A stretch of 64,000 nucleotides of DNA from Cristatella mucedo (taxonomy: Eukaryota > Bryozoa > Phylactolaemata > Cristatellidae): NCBI GenBank assembly GCA_009760855.2, contig WPIO01000076.1:612001-676000 (forward strand). Direction: 5' to 3'. The notes beneath the pieces are model-generated. The model did no database searches. It saw only the letters and a program-made list of their open reading frames with translations, and was not told the origin of the DNA. Positions 56,194 to 64,000 of the stretch are shown one piece after another (position 1 is the first letter of the stretch; the number at the start of each line of letters is the position of its first letter). A program made the position numbers and the translations under genes.

Positions 56194-58180
56194 GAGATAC
56201 ATTCATTGAATGCTGGCTGACTCGGTTTTCTGCCTGTCCGTCCGAGGGCACCAGAGAGAGAGATCTCTGCGACCTTGGTTTCTTGGTTAGGGTCGATTTC
56301 AGCATCGCCGATGACAACCGGTCCGAAAGCCACTCGCTGTTCGAAACCTTCCTGGATAAACTGAACGCATTTGGAAAACTACTGGACGACGACAGGGATG
56401 CTTTTGCGACAGACTCAGATCAGAAGATTACGAATTGATCAGGCATTGGGCGTGACTTCTTGTCGAAGGGTCGGCGTGAACAGCTATCCTATCACTCATC
56501 GTACGAGCACTCGGCTACTGGTACTAAGGTAGTGACCGGTGCGATGATGACCTGGGCATCTAAGCTGCAAACCAGGAGCTCTTCTGAAAACTATGAGTAA
56601 GCGAGCTGATGTGTGGCAGTGCCAACGTGGGTGCCAAGTTTTCCACGGAGGAAAGCAACTCACCTTTCGATCTGCAAGGTTTTTCTCAGCCAGCTATTGA
56701 GGGCTGCACATTAGCTGCCCTTCTTTGACGTCTATATTCTCAATGAAATTGTGCTCTACACTACTAAGGCTTTGCTTCTTTAAATAGATTTGACTATTCA
56801 TCCACCTCCAGTAGGCAACGTATGCTTCTTACTTTGAAATTATAACCGGCAATAACCCTAGGTTGTGCATGTGAACTAACAATCTATCGAAAAATTTAAA
56901 AACTCAAGCTTGCCTGCTAAACCTTACAGTTTGCACCGTAAAAGTGAATTGTTGCCTATATGCTAGGGAGAAATCTAAAACATTACCTATAAACCTCTAA
57001 TTACGGCATATGAATTCGAAAGCGACACTCTCCAGGAACGTGGCTAGGCCTTTTGCAAGATCAAACGGTGCCGGTAAGCCCTGCAATATGATGAGCCCAA
57101 TCTAACCGAGCGGCATTACAACTTAATTCCACGACACCGAGCTTGCAATGTATGAGAGGGATGGTTGAAAACTGACAAGTTCCTAGATGCTAAAGTGTTT
57201 GATGACTGCCTTCCCGAGTTAGCTTACAGCGAACTACCAGCGTTTCCAATCACTTTTAGGGCTGTTCTTTTATATCCATTTTCGTTGCTACTGGTTTCTG
57301 TGGAGCCGTGGCAAGCCGAAACTTGCTGTGCCGGCTGTTCACTTTTTAGGAGCGCCCTTGTTGTTTGGCAGCCACAGTGCATCTATCTGAGTGTTTTTGT
57401 GAGGTATGGGCATACAAAATGAACTTGATTCTGAGGGAAAGTAATTGCGGGTTGTAGATAAAGTTTAGGAAATCCCATATTTAAGAATTTACCTCGGTCC
57501 AGTTCCAGCTACTAACTCGTGAACCTTTAGTAACCCTAAGTAGGCTGGCAACATAAATGCTGTTCGCAGGATGACTTGATTATTGGGCACAGATGAACAC
57601 ATACACGAATTCGAGACTTGCCTATGCTACTTGGCAAGTGCCAGCGAACGCTGAATCCACCAAGTGTTCGGCTATACTGCTGTAAAGACAAGTGATAAAC
57701 CTAAGTTGGCATTCATTCACTGCAGCAGTAACAACCTATATTGTTGCAAACTACAAAAGGTGCAGTCGTTAGGGGTGTTATTAAGCAATTTAAGAAAGGG
57801 CATACTCTTCTCATGCGAATTATTTGAATGGTGTAGCTGCTTTTTTGAGATTACACCGATTTCCCAAATTTTGCGACGTCATTAGTACTTGCTTAGCATG
57901 TTGCTACAACAATATCTTTTTGGTTTATTCGCCCGTCCATGTGTACTGTGTCTTTCTCTACCTGTAAAGGCAGTCATGCATTAATTTGTGGGAAGCTATG
58001 CTGTCTGTAAGAATCTTCCTCATTTCCAAGGACTTACTAAGATGGACTCCCTCACCTCAGTTCACATGCTGGTTATAGAGCAGCATGCAGATCACCAGAT
58101 CTGTCGTGGTACTTATGACAATCACGCTTATGCCACTAGCTTCCATATAAACAAAGCTAGAGGTGTGCACTCAAAAGACG
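56194..58180. other. Unassigned sequence
   Basis: No gene or repeat family is recognised. The plus-strand open frame 56,142-56,438 begins inside LTR1; its part after 56,194 (FLDKLNAFGKLLDDDRDAF) has coding-like composition and could be a fragment of a host exon or of an internal retroelement, but I cannot place it. The remainder is AT-rich with only short open frames. Confidence 0.4.
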
Positions 58181-58790
58181 AGCGTGCACTCAAAAGACGA
58201 ATCACAAGGACCTACTCGATGCTGTCATTAACATAGGCGTTTATAATTTTTCCTAATGTGGTCAAGTCAGGAGATAGCCTGATGCAAGTGAGTTCGAGGC
58301 TTTGCAAGCGTACGAACAAAATGCACTGCCTCCAAATTATTTTAGGTTTTCACGAGATATAAGTAATAGTTTTATTTCGAAAAGCGGGTCGTACAATGCT
58401 TAGCCTAGTGGCGGAGTTGATCTGACTGATAGTCCGGAGCCAACGAATGAAGTGACCTAAACCTTTGCGATAAAACCTTGAAGTCGCTCTTCTGCTTGAC
58501 TGGTAGCCAGCCCAGGTCGTCGAAAGGTGGTGTGATATGGCCATTGCGACGCTCACAACAGCGAGCCTAGCTACACAGTTTTGCACCAGCTATAAGTGCC
58601 TAGTTGCAAGTGCCGGTAGGCCAGCAAGCAGTGAATTACAGAAGTCAAGACGGGTTGTCACAACAGCACGGGTTGACTTAGATGTATTATCCCTATCTAA
58701 GCAAACACGATATTTAGCGATGCTATGTTGCCGAAAGTTGCCAGATTTGATTGTAGAGCTGATGTTCTTCAACTGAAATAGCACTCAGCT
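58180..58790 (-). mobile_element. LINE-A fragment, old copy
   Basis: The minus strand reads the RT C-terminal region (TTRLDFCNSLLAGLPALATRHL, split over frames) through to the gattcg 3' UTR word at about 58,197. The terminal hairpin and (ATT)n are missing. It is strongly diverged. Confidence 0.75.
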
Positions 58791-59499
58791 TGTAATTATA
58801 ACCAAACTACTATGCTATGTGCGCCAAGAATTTATTTAACAACAAAATGCAGCATTCAAATTCACTCTGGTCTTAACATTGGGCGAGATTCCGAAGTTTC
58901 AAAAGGTTTCTTTGAAGCGAAGCTACGATGCATTGTGTGTCTTCAATTCTTATCTTCCTTGTTAACGGCAGTCGGGTTACGAAAAACCCCAGGGAAACGT
59001 TCTTTTCGCCTCATCATCTACAGAGTATCAAAAGTATCGCAACGATCACTTTGTCATGAAAACACAACGACAGCGTATTCACCTGACAGGTACGCATCAT
59101 TAGCAGCATACTGTGAAACGCCTGATAACTAACTACATTACGGTACGTTGAATAGCTTAGACTCTCTTCAGCGATGGGAATAAAGGCATCATATCCTGTT
59201 TGAGTAGGAATCAATCATTGAATACCCCTATTTCAATTAACTCTCATGGTGAAAAGTCTAGAAAACAGTCTCACAAGTATATTCAAAGAATCGCCATCGA
59301 CCCATAAAGTTTGCCAATTTCGGAATGATCGCTAGCCAATAAATACAAAATTCAACTGAAGCAATATACACCTGCAGATTTTCGAGAAATCCTAATTAAA
59401 TCATTAACCTAGTTCAATGCCAGCTGATGTCATATTACCAGAATACACTGCATTTCATCCCTTGCAAGGTCTTTATGTAAATTTTCAAGTGTGTACCAA

Positions 59500-62400
59500 A
59501 CAATATGCCTTTCCTTCATTAGTATAGGCAGCAACTGATATAGTGAATCGCCAATAACCGCTCCTTTGAAATGCTAAAGCTGATATTGATTACTTGAAGT
59601 TTATATCAATTCAGTGCTTGTCTGAAATTCTCAAAAGAATATTACAATCAACTGTAAGACCAGTTTGACGATTTACCACTGATTGTCGTACTTAGGCACG
59701 TTTCTCAATTAACAACTAAGGCAGTATAAAAAATAGGCTGCAATGTGTCAACGGATAGCGATGTTGCCTCGATTCTGTAGCTAGCTTCACTTATTAATGC
59801 ATTCTTACCTTTTCCGAGTCTTTTACTCTACGTTTTGGAACTTGTAGCCAAGCTTTTGCCTTCTATGGTGAATAGCTAAAGTTTCTTTATGTAACTAAAA
59901 GTCGCCAATGTATAAATTGAGACCATTAAAGTGCATACTAACCATACTTTGCCTAATTCTATGTAGAGGTCATTGCTATTGCTTATTCACAATAGTTTGC
60001 AGGTATGAGTGCCACTGTGATTACCAAGCTTAAGGTGCGGTATTACTATAGTACCGCCAATTCATGCTAGCCAATAGTTATCAACTGAGTAGCTTTTATT
60101 TCGCGATACATGGCTAGCAAGTTGACCCATATAAGGCCACGATAAACCATTCTCGCTGGGTGTAAAGGTCACGTCTCTGAGAACACATTTTATTTACGAG
60201 CACTTAGCGGGCTGAAATTGACCACTCACGATTACCAATTACTACCCTACTTAGTAGTAATTACTACCCAATTATTACCTCCGAAAAGTTAGTTTTCTAA
60301 AAAAAACTTTGCAAATCTCATTACCCACCAAACCAATAAATCTCATTTTACAAAAATCAGTTGAAATATAGGAAATAATAAATAATGTTTGAAATATATT
60401 ACTCCATCACAGTATTGTGTTATGCAGGTATAGCTCCACATCAATTCATATTATCAGGTGACGTGGATTTGAAGTTAGCTTTTATATGTATAACTACTAC
60501 TAGCATTGTAAACTGCAATGCATTTTCATGTACTAGCATTAGTGCTAGCTGCATTAAAAACTTACCGTGGTATCCGATCATCAGGCTTTCCCAGCAATTA
60601 ATCAAGTTAGTCTTAAACACTTAAGATCATCGTCCCAGGTCATTAACCATTTATTATGTAGAATAATAATAACACAATTGTATAGTAACTTTTTTTACAA
60701 CTAAATCTCTTTTGAGACAAGTTACAGATGCTGTATGTAAAACAGTAGACAATGATTTTTGTGGTAAATTTGACAATTAGCTGGCACAGTGTAAGCAGGA
60801 ACTTGTGCACGAAGGACATCTCTCAAAGACCTACCAAATGCTATAATAAACATCAGCGTTTAAAGCTTATTTTTAAAATTATCGCTTTAGAATATCCATT
60901 AACACTGTTAAATTCAGTGCATGACCATTAGATTTCACAACGCTGCAAATAGTAGGGAGGAAACTAAGTCTGAAAGTTGTTCCTTATTGTAGAGCTTATC
61001 GTAAACCACATAGGACTTATGAAAAGTCGAGTTACGACAATTTTTTCGATCGCAATCTATTTCGGAAGTTGGGGGCTGACTATAGATTATATTTTGCTCA
61101 GTTCGCTGTAGACGCGAAATAACTAGGAAAACAAGGAATTATAATCTCTCTGCCATTGATATCAATCGCTATTCGAAAACCTTCAGAGATTTGAAAAGCT
61201 TAATATAACTTTACAGGCCATTTCGAAATACTGGCCAAAGCCAAATGACTCTTTTGAAATCAGTCTGTAAAGTTCTATTCGTGAGGTGATTTAAATGTAA
61301 CATAAATTTTTTTCAAGTACTAATTATGTAAGTTCTCTTTATAGATGCTGCTCTCAGAACAGAATCAATATCCTTATTCAACTCGTCAAATACGGATAGC
61401 TCTGCCTAATATTCTAAACCGCGTTCAATGAAAGCTTATCTTTTATTAACCTGAACAGAATGCTCCCCTTTAATTGTATTGCGATTGGGCTTAGTATGGT
61501 ATTTCTACTTAACGCATGAAATTGATTCATTCGAATAGATAGCAAAAGATATCGTGAATCACCAACGACTGCTCGTTTGAAATACTAGTATTACGCGGTA
61601 CTTGAAGTTATAATTATTCAATGTAGCTGTTAAATTCTCCAAACTAAATAATTCAAATGTATTGTATGAGTTAGTTTGACGGCTTGTAACTGACTCTAAT
61701 ATTTAGGCATTAATTTCAATCAACGACTAAGGCTAGTATGCTCACTAAGACATGTACACTATCGAGTGATTTATTCGCTCTGCTTATCAAGGCAGCCCCA
61801 TACGTCGAGCAATCAAATTTATTTGCGTGATTGTGTACGTTACCCATTCCCTTTTTCTAATAGCAAAATAGCTCCTTAAGTGGATTTTACCTAATGCCAA
61901 GAGAGCAACTCAACTCAAGCAGTGAGATTGAAGCGATAACTCCTATCGGCGGTTTGCTTAATTTCTTATACGACTACTTAGTCTACTGAAGCATTTTTAT
62001 ACAATCTTTCTCTGAAACGAGTTGCTTTTATTAAACTAATTAAGGCATTTGGCTCTAGTACTGCTAATTTATGCTAGCCAACAGTTCTTTAAGTGAGTAG
62101 CTTAGACGGTGGTAGTTGATTACTAGCAAACATGGCCTACCTCCATTAAGCAACATTTCACTATTCTTTACTCAGTGGTTCGCATGGCTAAGAACGATCG
62201 TGATTCACATGTGCTGTGCCTCCAGAAAGAGGCTCGTTTTGATCAAAATTCATCCTCTTTAATTCCGAAAGATGAGACTGCTTTGTTGTCTAGAATGACG
62301 TTAAATTCTCATAGACCGCTTACTAAGGTAATATTTACTACAGTCAGCCGAGACATTGAAGACCTATTCAATATTTTCAACGGAGAAGTCAATCACAACA

Positions 62401-62680
62401 TTGTGTTTTCCAGTTTTAGTTAAATGTCAAATAATAATGTGGTTGGTTTCTGGTGATCAAAGTTTAGTTAATTGTCAGGTTTGTAACGACCACTGGCGAT
62501 GTAAGCTTCAGTGTAATTTCAAGTACTAGAATTACTAATTTATACGTTAAACCTTTCCAACGTGAGGCTAGCATTGCCATTCGATGGCAAGCCTTAACTG
62601 GCATTACTAAGGGAACTGATTATCAGGCTTACCCAGGAACTAATCAAGTAATTATTGGTCTTATCGTTTAGGCCAAAATA
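59500..62680. repeat. Diverged direct duplication about 2.0 kb apart
   Basis: Segment 59,530-60,640 resembles 61,545-62,680 in the same order, with anchors at constant spacing: gtgaatcgccaat/gtgaatcaccaac, gctagccaatagtt/gctagccaacagtt and atcaggctttcccag/atcaggcttacccag. Offsets are about 2,015, 2,025 and 2,035 bp. Neither copy encodes a recognisable protein. Confidence 0.6.
60663..60870 (-). mobile_element. LINE-A 3' end, old copy
   Basis: aataataataacacaattgt followed by actaaatctcttttgagac is the reversed LINE-A tail, then diverged 3' UTR words to about 60,870. It lies between the two duplication arms and is absent from the second, so it is younger than the duplication. Confidence 0.6.
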
Positions 62681-63538
62681 TAATGCAACAGAAAATAATT
62701 ATGCTTACATATCTAGCATTTGTTTAGTCAACATACTGAAGTTCATCATTCAAAATCTCTTAACCTCGTAGTATTGATTAAATAATATGATCCCGGACGA
62801 TAGTTGGAACCCGATATGAATGGATAATCCCTCGATCGCAATTAGGCACCTTTTTCACCAGTAGAATGACATATTTATTTGAGTGTGAAGCAAATCCCCT
62901 TTGTAGACCTATTTTACAACGTCGTACAATGGGAGATTATGATGCATCTGTAAAATGGTAGGCTTCAAGGTACAATGGTGCAGTTTTTTTGACAAAGCCA
63001 GCACGCACCATCGTACTGGATTAGTGAACTGCTATTTAAAAAAAACTCTTTGCCAACACCCTCTGGTTTCGCATGACAATTAGGCCCACCCTTTTGCAAC
63101 GGCACCTCGTCGGCACAAGCTCAGAAGTACTCGACAATATCCTAAATACAGGTAAGGTTCTAATATGGCAATCTACAAAGGAGTCAGTTAAAAATGATCC
63201 TACGTATATAGTCCTATTGCATTATATTTTTTTTGCGATAAGAGTATCCTAGCGTACGGTTTTTTCGTGCTCAAAACTAATTGTACGCAGGTGTCATTAT
63301 TGCGTGCGGCGGCGTTAAGGATTTCGGCTCTAGTTCTCACCCACCTGTAAGGGAACTCAAACCTTCATTTAGTTCTTCTTGCAAAATCTCTGCTGAAGCT
63401 TCCTAAAATCAACAGAAACAGAGATTTTAGAACGATCTCGCCTTTTTATTTATTAGGTTGCAACACTTGATTTATCGTTTAATTAAACACATTCTCTTAT
63501 ATGTATTTCTTATTAATGCATAAACTGTATTTCGTTAC

Positions 63539-63598
63539 CTGTATGTATGCCACCAGCACCAGAATTGCTGAAAAGACGACGACGAGGAGAAACTTCAT
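63539..63598 (-). CDS. Candidate signal-peptide exon of a secreted protein
   Basis: The ATG at 63,598 opens MKFLLVVVFSAILVLVAYIQ, a textbook signal peptide, and the codons end CAG|GTAACG, a good 5' splice site. Read-through beyond it gives only 17 unrelated codons. The next exon would lie on the minus strand at lower coordinates, but I could not identify it. An upstream in-frame Met at 63,691 is less likely because it would bury the signal. Moderate confidence without transcript data. Confidence 0.45.
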
Positions 63599-64000
63599 GG
63601 CCGATGTTTCTCTTGGTGTCGTAATCTGAAGATAAAAACGTCCCTCTAGACTTATCTTGGCAGAAGCAGGTGAAATATTTAACGGAAACACTAAAACCGC
63701 TGGACGTACACCTGAAGAAGACTCTTAGTATGTATCGTACATCTCAAATCTGCCAGGAAAAATCGGCAGCGGGATTTCCATCGACATTGTCAAACTCAGT
63801 ATTTTGTACTATTAGCTCACTTAATACAACTTAATAGAATGTACTGGCTGAGCGATGCCATTTGTGGTCTACTTAGTGTGAATATACAGCTGAAATGAAA
63901 GAGACCCACAAATACGACGAACGCCAGCCCAACATATTATTTCCGAACCAAGCGGTTACATAATGCTGAGGATGAGTTAATAGATATTCTCAGTTTCTGC

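Overview
This window is metazoan nuclear DNA. It has spliced genes with a long intron, LINE, SINE and LTR retroelements, microsatellites, and one very large DNA element. I cannot name the species; an invertebrate with CR1/L2-like LINEs is my guess. There is no rRNA, tRNA gene, CRISPR array or bacterial operon.

Host left flank (1-27,363). A homologue of the mRNA cap-methyltransferase activator RAMAC is encoded on the plus strand by two exons (2,754-2,971 and 14,686-14,770). The splice phase is compatible across an 11.7 kb intron filled with LINE-A and SINE tails, (GA)n and (TA)n tracts and short snap-back palindromes. A single-exon leucine-rich-repeat membrane receptor lies on the minus strand (16,181-17,998). 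From 18.4 kb onwards the DNA is layered retroelements: LINE-A fragments, a long LTR family (LTR1) with tandem repeats, and a minus-strand LINE-B copy. That LINE-B copy is interrupted by solo LTRs of two families and by a LINE-A 3' end. A second LINE-B copy runs head to head with it and is the insertion target of the large element.

Polinton/Maverick element (27,364-54,109). This AT-rich block is a complete but decayed Polinton, of the adintovirus-like type. Its ends read AGTAGATA...TATCTACT, and the interrupted LINE-B resumes on the far side. About 288 bp of terminal inverted repeat runs into the first codons of the genes at both ends, and each terminal repeat is itself an imperfect palindrome. 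Recognisable genes are protein-primed DNA polymerase B, retroviral-type integrase, FtsK/HerA-type packaging ATPase, adenain-like protease, double-jelly-roll major capsid protein, two related candidate penton/minor-capsid genes, a YqaJ-type exonuclease, a candidate PLA2-like minor capsid protein, an HNH-AP2 endonuclease, Zn-ribbon proteins, a membrane protein, and four genes with phage tail-fibre-like repeats. Nearly every gene has a TATAGAAATG-like motif touching its start codon, and divergent pairs are separated by as little as 10 bp. Frameshifts, stops and five LINE insertions (in fibre A, MCP, fibre D, PolB and the right terminus) make the copy inactive. I describe the breaks and do not rebuild any protein.

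Host right flank (54,110-64,000). The target LINE-B finishes here. A third LTR1 copy follows, with a clear 4-bp target duplication and an LTR2-like insertion. Then come largely unannotatable DNA, a LINE-A fragment, a diverged direct duplication about 2.0 kb apart (59.5-62.7 kb), and what looks like a signal-peptide exon on the minus strand near the end.
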